Assembly: GCA_910577885.1 (NCBI GenBank)
Contig: CAJTNK010000051.1
Location: forward strand, 1 to 14,010
Source of the DNA: an uncultured Rikenella sp.
GTDB taxonomy: Bacteria > Bacteroidota > Bacteroidia > Bacteroidales > Rikenellaceae
Direction of reading: 5' to 3'
Length of the DNA: 14,010 nucleotides
The notes beneath the pieces were generated by a model. That model saw only the letters and a list, made by a program, of their open reading frames with translations, was not told where the DNA came from and made no database searches. Every line of letters begins with the position of its first letter. The first letter of the stretch is position 1. The position numbers and the translations under genes are program-made. This document shows positions 1-5,892 of this stretch, piece by piece.

Positions 1-44
1 TGCGGAGCCTAAGGCATAGCGTATGCTATCTGAAAGTTTTTTTG

Positions 45-68
45 GTTCTTTTTGTGAACAAAAAGAAC
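45..68. repeat. Perfect inverted repeat, 11-bp arms
   Basis: Arms GTTCTTTTTGT (45-55) and ACAAAAAGAAC (58-68) are exact reverse complements separated by 2 nt. A T run (37-43) precedes it, and a small ATAGC/GCTAT hairpin (16-20 with 25-29) lies just before that T run. The small hairpin plus T run looks like the intrinsic terminator of a gene lying left of the window. The perfect palindrome has no T tail of its own on either strand, so its role is open: part of a terminator, or a chromosomal repeat. The remainder of 69-186 shows no clear TAnnTTTG promoter for the next gene. Confidence 0.55.
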
Positions 69-186
69 AGTTCTCGCCCGTAGCTAAAGACCGTTGACAC
101 ATTATACTGAAGTAATGCGAGGAAATAGGAGTTAAAAAGGACAGTACCCTCCTGTCATTAAAGAATGAACCTAAACCCCAGGAGTT

Positions 187-2544
187 ATGAGAAATTTTTT
201 CCAGTTGAAGTCGTTTTGGAATTTTTTGCAGCGTAATCGGTTGTTTACGGCCATTAACGTGTTTGGTTTTGCGGTGTCGTTGGCGTTTGTGGTTCTGATC
301 GGGTTGTACGTGCAGCAGGAGCTGGCGGTGAACACCCGGCAGCCGAATCGGGATCGGACTTACCGGCTGGTGGGTTCTTCGCGGAGCAACTTCGCGCCGT
401 TCACCGGGGCCGATCTGATGACGCGTTATCCGGAGATCGAGCGGTATACTTGTATCGTCTACCGCGACGGGTGGGAGCTGGAGGTCGAAGCGGAAGCGAG
501 CGGCACATCGGATCGTTATCGGGGGACGGGTTTCTTTACCGACTCGTCGTTTTTCCGGATCTTTTCGTTTCCGTTCGTCGAAGGGACACCCGACCAGGCT
601 TTGCAGAGCAAAAACGAGGTGGTATTGACCGAGTCCTATGCCCGGCAGCTGTTCGGCGACCGACCGGCACTCGGCCGCACGATTTCGAGCGAGGTGTTCG
701 ACGAGCTGGTTGTCTGCGGCGTGGTGCGGGACTTCGGCAAGGAGACCCATTTTATGAACCCGGACTTTATCCTGTGGATCGACAACCTGAGTCCGTATTT
801 CGGCATCAATGTCTTGACTAATACGGGTTGGTGCGGTTCTGAGGTCTATTTCAAGGCCCATCCGGGAGCCGATCTGCCGGCCAAGACGGCCGATCTGGAC
901 CAATACCTGCACTCGAATCAAAACTATTGGTTGTTTGTGCGCGATTCGACCAACCACCCCGGGTTCGAGCGGCTGGAAGAGGTCTATTTGAGTCAGAAAA
1001 GCACATTTTCGGACTCGGTACGGAATAACGACAGCCGGTTTTTAATGGTGCTGGGGATTACGGCACTGGTGATTCTCTTCTTCGCCGTCATCAACTACAT
1101 CAACCTCTCGGTGGCGCAGAGCGGCTTCCGGGCCAAGGAGGCGGCCACGCGGCGGCTGTTGGGCGGTTCGCGGGGGAGCTTGTTCGGCGGGTTCGTCCTC
1201 GAATCGATCATCATCTGCTTTGTCTCGCTGGTGCTGGGGATTCTGATGGCGATGACGGTTGAGCCGTGGTTCCGGGAGGTGATGCAAACCGATATCTCGA
1301 TCAAGGAGAACTTCACGGCGGGGAATGTTGCGTTGGCCTTGGCGGGGGTGCTGGTGATCGGGGCTGTTTCGGGGTTGGTTCCGGCTTCGGTGTTGACGCG
1401 GTTTCAACCGATCGACGTGGTGCGGGGGACCTTCCGTCGGCAGACCAAAATGGTCTACAGCAAGGTCTTGATCGCGTTTCAGTACTGCATCACGATCGTG
1501 CTGATCGGCTGTACGGTTACGATCGGTCGGCAGATGGACTTCATGTTGAAGAGCGACCTGGGATTCCGGCACGATTACCGGTTGTACTGTAGCAATGTGA
1601 CCAAAAACCTGGCGGAACAGCAGGCCGTCCGGAGCGAGTTGCTGGCCATCCCGGGGGTCGAGCAGGTGGCCTTTGCTGCGGGGGTGCCGCCGCTCGACTG
1701 CGAAAACATATCGTTCACGGACGAAAAGGACAAGAGCCACGCGATGAAAGTCTTCATGGGAGATTCGGTCTACATGGAGATGATGGGATACCAGATTCTG
1801 CACCGCACGGGGGTCGAAGGCGGCCAGGGGATTTGGCTCAACGAAACGGCGTGGCGCAGGCACGAAATCTCGGACGACGACCTCCGATTCGACAAACTGC
1901 CCTCCTATCAAGGGCCGCTGTTGGGGATGATCCGCGATTTCCACACCAGCGACTTCAGCGAGGCGATCGACGAAGTCATGGTCTGTCAGTTGAACGAGGG
2001 CGGGTTCCGTCCGTGGAACATGGTGATCCGGGTGTCGCCTACCGATCCGTTCGGAACGATGAACCGCGTCCGTGACTGGTACAACGACTACAAGGGCGGA
2101 CAATTCTTCGACGGCATCTTCCTCGACGACGCCATACAGCAGCAATACGAGGCGCAGCAGCGGATGGCAGAGATGGTCACTTCGTTCTCGCTGCTGGCGG
2201 TCCTGATTTCGGCCCTCGGGATGCTGGCCATGTCGACCTACTTCATGCGGCAGCGGGCCCAGGAGGTGGCCGTGCGCAAGGTCTTCGGGGCGACGAACCG
2301 GGAGGTGCTCGTGCGGCTGATGGCCAGCTTCCTGCGGCTGGTGTTGGTGGCTTTCGTGGTGGCCGTGCCGATGATTTGGTATTTCATGAGCGACTGGCTG
2401 AGTGGTTATGCCTACCGGATCCCGCTCACATGGAGCATCTTCGCGCTGGCCGGAGCGGCGGCTTTCGCCGTCGCCTTCCTGACGCTGCTTTGGCAGTCGC
2501 TCAAGGCCACGCGGGCGAATCCCGTCCACGCGCTGCACGAGTAG
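187..2544 (+). CDS. ABC transporter permease, MacB/FtsX-like
   Basis: The 785-residue protein has the Bacteroidetes MacB/FtsX permease layout. A first membrane helix at about 19-42 (LFTAINVFGFAVSLAF) is followed by a large periplasmic MacB-type domain to about residue 282. A helix ending in NYINLS (303-308) leads into the first FtsX core, with more helices near 333-357, 380-402 and 427-447. A second periplasmic stretch follows, then the C-terminal FtsX core with its hallmark EVAVRKVFGAT at 693-703 and a terminal pair of helices. Such permeases act in the inner membrane with a separate ATPase and usually a periplasmic adaptor, moving or extruding lipoproteins, peptides or drugs, or transmitting signals to the envelope. 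Neither partner is in the window, so the substrate is unknown. The start at 187 follows AGGAG (180-184) at a short 2-nt spacing and gives the usual short N-terminus before helix 1. It is full length with no frameshift. Confidence 0.93.
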   Translation: MRNFFQLKSFWNFLQRNRLFTAINVFGFAVSLAFVVLIGLYVQQELAVNTRQPNRDRTYRLVGSSRSNFAPFTGADLMTRYPEIERYTCIVYRDGWELEVEAEASGTSDRYRGTGFFTDSSFFRIFSFPFVEGTPDQALQSKNEVVLTESYARQLFGDRPALGRTISSEVFDELVVCGVVRDFGKETHFMNPDFILWIDNLSPYFGINVLTNTGWCGSEVYFKAHPGADLPAKTADLDQYLHSNQNYWLFVRDSTNHPGFERLEEVYLSQKSTFSDSVRNNDSRFLMVLGITALVILFFAVINYINLSVAQSGFRAKEAATRRLLGGSRGSLFGGFVLESIIICFVSLVLGILMAMTVEPWFREVMQTDISIKENFTAGNVALALAGVLVIGAVSGLVPASVLTRFQPIDVVRGTFRRQTKMVYSKVLIAFQYCITIVLIGCTVTIGRQMDFMLKSDLGFRHDYRLYCSNVTKNLAEQQAVRSELLAIPGVEQVAFAAGVPPLDCENISFTDEKDKSHAMKVFMGDSVYMEMMGYQILHRTGVEGGQGIWLNETAWRRHEISDDDLRFDKLPSYQGPLLGMIRDFHTSDFSEAIDEVMVCQLNEGGFRPWNMVIRVSPTDPFGTMNRVRDWYNDYKGGQFFDGIFLDDAIQQQYEAQQRMAEMVTSFSLLAVLISALGMLAMSTYFMRQRAQEVAVRKVFGATNREVLVRLMASFLRLVLVAFVVAVPMIWYFMSDWLSGYAYRIPLTWSIFALAGAAAFAVAFLTLLWQSLKATRANPVHALHE

Positions 2545-2580
2545 CCCGGCGCGGGCCCACAGCCGTAGAGACCGTTCCGA

Positions 2581-2607
2581 GCCGGTGGAGGGGGAGCCTC
2601 CATCGGC
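2581..2607 (+). terminator. Strong hairpin after the permease gene, possible terminator
   Basis: GCCGGTGGAGG (2581-2591) pairs with CCTCCATCGGC (2597-2607) over 11 bp, with one G-U pair and a 5-nt loop. It starts 37 nt after the permease stop. No T run follows immediately; the nearest T-rich stretch is at 2633-2643. A terminator or an RNA-stabilising 3' end is therefore inferred from stem strength and position only. Confidence 0.45.
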
Positions 2608-2636
2608 CGCGGTTCGGATAATTCCGGGAGAATTGT

Positions 2637-2644
2637 TATTTTTG
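2637..2644 (+). promoter_or_regulatory. Bacteroidetes-type promoter -7 element for the M23 pair
   Basis: TATTTTTG matches the TAnnTTTG core recognised by the Bacteroidetes primary sigma factor. It lies 62 nt before the first M23 start codon and just after the 2581-2607 hairpin, as expected for a new transcription unit. The upstream -33 region (around 2612-2616, TTCGG) is only a weak match to TTTG. Confidence 0.5.
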
Positions 2645-2706
2645 TCGGGCCGGAGGCTGTTGCCGCGAACGACGGGAGGGGCCGACGGACTGTTCGACAC
2701 GACACT

Positions 2707-3687
2707 ATGGACGCGCCCCGACACACTGCATCATCTTACCATACCCTTTACCACTACTTCCGGGAGCGGTTCGTGCTGCCGCTCAGGCAGTGGCTCTACC
2801 GCTTCGTGCGGACCGTGCTGCTGGTTTTCATCGTGGCTTCGGTGGGAAACTTCATCTTTTCGTACTACTTCAAAACCCCCAAGATGCACCGCTTGCAGGC
2901 GCAGCTGGCGGGAATCGTGCGCGATTATCAGCAGCTCGAACAGCGCGTCGATGCGTCGCTGGGGCAGCTGGCCGAATTGCGCGAACGGGATCACGCGGTC
3001 TATCGGGCGATCTTTTCGACCGATACGCTCGATATTCCGGGCGTTTATACGGCTTATCCGGCCGAGAAATACGCCTCGGCGGCTTACGGGCGGTATGCGC
3101 CGCTGATGACCCAGGTGTGGGAGAAGATGGATGCGCTGGGACGGCAGCTCTACCTGCAGTCGCTCTCGTACGACGAAATCGAACGCCTGGCCGTGGACAA
3201 GGACCTGATGGCGGAGGTGGTGCCGGCCATCATGCCGATCGACAAAAACAAACTCCGGGGGGATATCGGAGCGTTCGGCATGCGGATGCACCCGATCCTG
3301 AAACGCTATATCGGTCATGAGGGGATCGACATGGGGGCGGCGACGGGTACGCCGATCTATGCGACGGGGACCGGGCTGGTGGCCGACCAGAAACCGCAGA
3401 CGGGCTACGGGATTCAGATCGTCATCGACCACGGGTTCGGGTATCGGACCCGGTATGCCCACCTGAGCAAAAGTCTGGTGAAGCCGGGCCAGCTGGTCAA
3501 ACGCGGCGAGAAGATCGGCGAGGTGGGGAGTACGGGGCGTTCGACCGGGCCTCACTTGCATTACGAGGTGATCTACCGCGGAAGGCCGGTCAATCCGATC
3601 AACTACATCAGCCGCGACATGAGCGAAGAGGAGTTCCGAACCATCACCGAATCGGCTAAGGCCACAACCTATGAATTGAATGAGTAA
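2707..3687 (+). CDS. Membrane-anchored M23 family metallopeptidase (LytM-type)
   Basis: The 326-residue protein has a short basic cytoplasmic N-terminus, one membrane helix at about 33-55, a predicted coiled-coil or helical stalk at about 60-100, and a C-terminal LytM/M23 domain at about 185-305. All zinc ligands expected for an active enzyme are visible: H204 and D208 in HEGID, H252 in RYAHL, and H285 in PHLHYE. M23 enzymes cut peptide cross-links in peptidoglycan; with the anchor, this one should act on the periplasmic face of the inner membrane. It could instead be a regulator of amidases as EnvC is, but the intact ligands argue for catalysis. The start at 2707 is the only Met that keeps the membrane helix; no Shine-Dalgarno is obvious. 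The 3' end overlaps the next M23 gene by 8 nt, and the two proteins share the same domain plan, so they look like a tandem duplication. Confidence 0.93.
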   Translation: MDAPRHTASSYHTLYHYFRERFVLPLRQWLYRFVRTVLLVFIVASVGNFIFSYYFKTPKMHRLQAQLAGIVRDYQQLEQRVDASLGQLAELRERDHAVYRAIFSTDTLDIPGVYTAYPAEKYASAAYGRYAPLMTQVWEKMDALGRQLYLQSLSYDEIERLAVDKDLMAEVVPAIMPIDKNKLRGDIGAFGMRMHPILKRYIGHEGIDMGAATGTPIYATGTGLVADQKPQTGYGIQIVIDHGFGYRTRYAHLSKSLVKPGQLVKRGEKIGEVGSTGRSTGPHLHYEVIYRGRPVNPINYISRDMSEEEFRTITESAKATTYELNE

Positions 3688-4633
3688 GCAGCGCGAAAAA
3701 ACAGAGAGCTCCGGAGGGCGTCGCCGCCGTTCGGCGCAGTGGGTGAAGTGGGGTTTCCGTTTCCTGAGCGGACTGGCGGTGGCGGTGATCTATTTCGTGG
3801 CGTTCTCACTCTCGTTCGACACCCCGATCGAACACGAACTGAAAAAAAGTACGCGGCGGATCGAAGAGGAGTATCAGAAGCTCTTGAAGCGATACGATAC
3901 GTTGCAGCAGGTGTTGGACAACGTCGCGGAGCGGGACCGGAACGTGTACAAGATCCTGTTCGAGGCCGAACCGATCCTGGCGGCGGACGAGGACCGGGTG
4001 CGAAACCGGGATTTCCGCCAGCGGCTGGAACGGATGTCGAACCTGGAGCTGGGGATCTGGTTCGACCGGCAGTTGGGGCGGTTGTACCAACGGGTGTCGA
4101 ACTACGGCGCGGCGGTCGAGGCGGAACAGGAACGGGTGGCGGGCGATTTGCAACGGGCTCTGTCGATACCGGCGATCCAACCGGTCGACAATCGTATTTT
4201 GACGCTCCTGACGGCTTCGTTCGGCGAGCGGGTCCATCCGTTTTTCAAGACCATGACCCAGCACGACGGGGTCGACTATTCGGTTCCGACGGGCACGGCG
4301 GTGTTTGCGACGGCCGACGGAACGGTGCGCAGCTTGCAGACGCGTGGACAGACCTCGGGGCTGAGCCTGGTGATCGACCATGAGAATGGTTACGAGACCG
4401 TCTACTCGCATTTGGACAAGGTGGTGGCGATGCCGGGGAGGCGGGTGAATCGGGGAGATATCATTGCTTTTTCGGGGAATTCGGGGCTCTCTTTCGCGCC
4501 GCATTTGCACTACGAGGTGCGCTACCGGGGGAAGGCGGTGGATCCGGTGAACTACTTTTTCATGGAGCTGGATATGCCTCGGATGCGCCGGCTCAAGGAG
4601 ATCTCGGGGATGGGGATGCAGTCGTTCGACTGA
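3680..4633 (+). CDS. Membrane-anchored M23 family metallopeptidase, paralogue of the preceding gene
   Basis: The 317-residue protein has an Arg/Lys-rich cytoplasmic N-terminus (about 1-24), one membrane helix at about 25-46, a long charged helical stalk (about 52-95) followed by another helical stretch to about 165, and a LytM/M23 domain at about 172-295. Zinc ligands H195 and D199 (QHDGVD), H244 (YSHL) and H277 (PHLHYE) are all present. The stalk segment AERDRNVYKILFEAEPI resembles RERDHAVYRAIF in the upstream paralogue at the same relative position, supporting common ancestry. The start overlaps the upstream stop by 8 nt, so the two are probably translationally coupled and may work as a pair. 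Its role is likely hydrolysis of peptidoglycan cross-links during growth or division. In many Bacteroidales an M23 gene of this kind sits near alaS; here alaS is about 5.3 kb further along. Confidence 0.93.
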   Translation: MSKQREKTESSGGRRRRSAQWVKWGFRFLSGLAVAVIYFVAFSLSFDTPIEHELKKSTRRIEEEYQKLLKRYDTLQQVLDNVAERDRNVYKILFEAEPILAADEDRVRNRDFRQRLERMSNLELGIWFDRQLGRLYQRVSNYGAAVEAEQERVAGDLQRALSIPAIQPVDNRILTLLTASFGERVHPFFKTMTQHDGVDYSVPTGTAVFATADGTVRSLQTRGQTSGLSLVIDHENGYETVYSHLDKVVAMPGRRVNRGDIIAFSGNSGLSFAPHLHYEVRYRGKAVDPVNYFFMELDMPRMRRLKEISGMGMQSFD

Positions 4634-4697
4634 CGCTTGCGGGGGATGGGTTGGGGGTGTTGTCTGTTTGTGGTTTTTCTTTTTTCGGTGCCGTTCG

Positions 4698-4714
4698 CAC
4701 CCGTTGGGTGTTTT
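4698..4714 (+). terminator. Hairpin plus T tail, probable terminator of the M23 pair
   Basis: CACCC (4698-4702), loop GTT, GGGTG (4706-4710), then TTTT (4711-4714), 64 nt after the M23 stop. The surrounding 4697-4719 matches the 23-bp end of the ~150-bp units at 5308 and 5594 at all but four bases, three of which are in the loop. A repeat end therefore appears to supply the terminator. The stem is only 5 bp. Confidence 0.4.
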
Positions 4715-4772
4715 GCCGGGGTTATCTCCGCCTTAGTTAGCCGCCGCCCGCGTAGGGCAGTCCCCTCAAGCC

Positions 4773-4845
4773 CCGCGCGCCGCGCTTAAAGAGCGATTCA
4801 ACTATTTCGCACTTGGCGAAATAGAATGAATCGCAAGGCGCGCGG
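4773..4845 (+). repeat. Structured ~73-nt element, copy 1
   Basis: Outer stem CCGCGCGCC (4773-4781) pairs with GGCGCGCGG (4837-4845). The 5' internal-loop strand GCGCTTAAAGA (4782-4792) faces only AA (4835-4836). Lower inner stem GCGATTCA (4793-4800) pairs with TGAATCGC (4827-4834). Upper stem CTATTTCGC (4802-4810) pairs with GCGAAATAG (4816-4824), closed by a 5-nt loop. Three other copies share this plan. It may be a structured RNA, a REP-like ssDNA hairpin or a protein-binding cruciform; the sequence does not decide. Confidence 0.8.
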
Positions 4846-4883
4846 ACAGAGACGGTTTTTCTCGCTCGGAAGGCCCATACCGA

Positions 4884-4897
4884 GTGCCGGAAGGCAC
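4884..4897. repeat. Degenerate copy of the 14-bp dispersed palindrome
   Basis: GTGCCGGAAGGCAC has 5-bp arms GTGCC/GGCAC around GGAA and differs from GTGCCGAGCGGCAC only in the centre. It keeps the GAG prefix and the final C seen in other copies. Confidence 0.5.
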
Positions 4898-4965
4898 CGC
4901 CCTCGCGGCGGACGCGTTCGCGTCACGGCGCGGGCCTTTGTTAGGGTAGACACAGCCCGGTTCGA

Positions 4966-4979
4966 GTGCCGAGCGGCAC
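4966..4979. repeat. 14-bp dispersed palindrome, abutting structured element copy 2
   Basis: GTGCCGAGCGGCAC has 6-bp arms around a 2-nt centre, preceded by TTCGA as at 5301-5305 in reverse orientation. It ends directly where structured element copy 2 begins (4980). Confidence 0.7.
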
Positions 4980-5055
4980 CCGCGCGCCCCGCCTTAAGAG
5001 GAAATCAAACCGATAAACGATGAGTTTATCGGATATGATTTCCCCAGGCGCGCGG
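4980..5055 (+). repeat. Structured ~73-nt element, copy 2
   Basis: Outer stem CCGCGCGCC (4980-4988) pairs with GGCGCGCGG (5047-5055). The 5' loop strand CCGCCTTAAGA (4989-4999) faces CCA (5044-5046). Lower inner stem GGAAATCA (5000-5007) pairs with TGATTTCC (5036-5043). Upper stem CCGATAAAC (5010-5018) pairs with GTTTATCGG (5024-5032), with a GATGA loop. Both inner stems differ in sequence from copy 1 yet remain fully paired. Confidence 0.8.
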
Positions 5056-5109
5056 ACAGAGCTCGTTTGGCGGAGAAATATGGTGGTTCGAGACAGTTTT
5101 TGTCCAAAA

Positions 5110-5184
5110 GCGAGTCGGCGCCAGCGGCAGAGCCAGAGAACGAAGTGAACGTGGCTCGCGCCGCGTGGGGTGGCGGCGACTCGC
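5110..5184. repeat. Long imperfect inverted repeat
   Basis: GCGAGTCG (5110-5117) pairs with CGACTCGC (5177-5184), CGCC (5119-5122) with GGCG (5172-5175), CGGC (5125-5128) with GCCG (5160-5163), and GAGCCA (5130-5135) with TGGCTC (5152-5157). This gives about 22 bp with internal loops and a 16-nt apical loop. Overall length is close to that of the structured elements, but the conserved 11-nt loop strand is absent, so it is listed separately. Confidence 0.5.
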
Positions 5185-5199
5185 GCGCCCTATGGGCGC
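5185..5199. repeat. Short perfect hairpin
   Basis: GCGCCC (5185-5190), TAT, GGGCGC (5194-5199): a 6-bp perfect stem directly after the long inverted repeat. No T tail. Confidence 0.45.
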
Positions 5200-5286
5200 A
5201 GTTTGTAGCGAGATGAGAAAAGGCCGACGCCAGTGGGAGTGCAAGTGAGCTCCAATTTTTGCGTGCGGCTCGGCCCCGGCCCCGGG

Positions 5287-5300
5287 GTGCCGCTCGGCAC
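5287..5300. repeat. 14-bp dispersed palindrome within unit A
   Basis: GTGCCGCTCGGCAC, the reverse-complement orientation of GTGCCGAGCGGCAC, followed by TCGAACCGCA as in unit B. Confidence 0.7.
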
Positions 5301-5307
5301 TCGAACC

Positions 5308-5456
5308 GCACCCACAGGGTGTTTTGCTGGGCTTTTCTCGGCCAAGCGGGACACCCGCGGGTCCAGTTGGTCTTTGTCCATTACGGGTGCCAATGCCCGC
5401 GCTACTTGGACTTCTGCTTTCTCGCCCGACAGGCCAGCAAAACGCCCGGTGGGCGC
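5308..5456. mobile_element. MITE-like ~149-bp core of unit A
   Basis: The left end (5308-5330) and the right end (5434-5456) are imperfect 23-bp inverted repeats matching at 20 of 23 positions; the inner ten, GTTTTGCTGG against CCAGCAAAAC, are perfect. Each end is itself a small hairpin followed, reading inward, by TTTT. There is no coding capacity and no transposase in the window, so mobility would have to be supplied from elsewhere. I see no clear target-site duplication. It could instead be a non-mobile intergenic repeat. Confidence 0.45.
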
Positions 5457-5548
5457 GTTGTGTTGCCTCCAGGGATAAGGTACCGCTGAGCACTCCAGCC
5501 GGGCCATTCGGCAGAGAAAACGCTTGCCGAGAAAAACCCAGCTTTCGG

Positions 5549-5562
5549 GTGCCGAGCGGCAC
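5549..5562. repeat. 14-bp dispersed palindrome just before unit B
   Basis: GTGCCGAGCGGCAC is followed after 10 nt by the variant GTGGCGCTCGGCAC (5573-5586). This makes a locally inverted pair around GGCCCCGG, resembling the pair at 9640-9726 but with a much shorter spacer. Confidence 0.7.
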
Positions 5563-5572
5563 CGGCCCCGGG

Positions 5573-5586
5573 GTGGCGCTCGGCAC
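5573..5586. repeat. Variant of the 14-bp palindrome within unit B
   Basis: GTGGCGCTCGGCAC carries one change from GTGCCGCTCGGCAC, which breaks one arm pair. Confidence 0.55.
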
Positions 5587-5593
5587 TCGAACC

Positions 5594-5749
5594 GCACCCA
5601 CAGGGTGTTTTATTGGGCTTTTCTCGGCCAAGCGGGACACCCGCGGGTACAGCTGGTCTTCGTCGTTTCCTTCGGGGAAGTGGCAATGCCCGCGCTACTT
5701 GGACTTCTGCTTTCTTGCCCGCCAGGCCAGCAAAACGCCCGGTGGGCGC
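5594..5749. mobile_element. MITE-like ~156-bp core of unit B
   Basis: Left end 5594-5616 and right end 5727-5749 are imperfect inverted repeats equivalent to those of the unit A core. No coding capacity. The presence of two diverged full copies, a solo right end (5792-5814) and a solo left end (4697-4719) fits a proliferating or decaying small element, though plain tandem duplication would explain A and B equally well. Confidence 0.4.
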
Positions 5750-5791
5750 GGTTTTCCGTTGCGCTGACTCCAAAAATCGGCGATGAAAACT

Positions 5792-5814
5792 CCAGCAAAA
5801 CGCCCGGTGGGCGC
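5792..5814. repeat. Solo 23-bp right end
   Basis: Identical over all 23 positions to the right ends at 5434-5456 and 5727-5749 (it begins CCAGCAAAACGCCC), 42 nt after unit B ends and without a matching left end. Confidence 0.75.
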
Positions 5815-5892
5815 TCCAGGAATGGGGCGAGAAAATTTAGATAGCTCATTCAAAAAAAATCGAAAGAATAATTAACACAGATAGAATACGAG

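Larger units (their letters stand above)
5278..5457. repeat. ~180-bp repeat unit A
   Basis: This stretch is nearly identical to 5564-5750: from the start GGCCCCGGGGTG to the end GGGCGCG the two differ by scattered substitutions and one short replaced segment (about 5375-5391 versus 5662-5685). It begins with the GC-palindrome and the 14-bp palindrome and contains the ~149-bp inverted-repeat-bounded core at 5308-5456. Confidence 0.85.
5564..5750. repeat. ~187-bp repeat unit B
   Basis: Second copy of unit A, offset by 286-293 nt, with a 7-nt length difference in the middle. It includes the palindrome variant at 5573-5586 and an inverted-repeat-bounded core at 5594-5749 whose right 23-mer (5727-5749) is identical to that of unit A. 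The left end differs from unit A by GC to AT in the TTTTGCTGG block. Confidence 0.85.
4634..5892. other. 1.26-kb non-coding repeat island
   Basis: No open frame here looks like a real protein: frames on both strands are built from the repeats and translate to low-complexity Pro/Arg/Gly strings. The island contains, in order: a hairpin with T tail (4698-4714), structured element copy 1 (4773-4845), a degenerate palindrome (4884-4897), a GACGCG/CGCGTC palindrome (4911-4924), a 14-bp palindrome (4966-4979) abutting structured element copy 2 (4980-5055), a long imperfect hairpin (5110-5184), a short perfect hairpin (5185-5199), and two ~180-bp near-identical units (5278-5457, 5564-5750), followed by a solo 23-bp end (5792-5814). 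An AT-rich stretch (5831-5892) leads into the next gene and should carry its promoter, but I see no good TAnnTTTG match. Confidence 0.8.

Noticed and set aside
93..115. Sigma-70-like TTGACA followed by TATACT before the permease
   Set aside because: The spacing of about 4 nt is far too short for a -35/-10 pair, and Bacteroidota use a different promoter consensus.
165..236. Short upstream frame (23 codons) overlapping the permease start
   Set aside because: It has no good ribosome binding site and a sequence without features; such a short frame is likely by chance.
1042..2724. 560-codon antisense open frame opposite the permease
   Set aside because: Arg/His/Pro-rich with no family resemblance; shadow of the permease reading frame.
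4773..5055. Integron attC sites as an explanation for the structured hairpins
   Set aside because: The ends lack the RYYYAAC and GTTRRRY core sites, there are no gene cassettes between copies, and no integrase is present.
5278..5814. Possible CRISPR array from the repeated 23-mer
   Set aside because: Only three identical copies with irregular spacing (293 and 65 nt), near-identical sequence between copies rather than unique spacers, and no cas genes.
5026..5849. Several open frames of 80-200 codons on both strands in the repeat island
   Set aside because: They are built from repeated nucleotide units, so the same peptide pieces recur in different frames. No start site, domain or codon pattern supports a protein.
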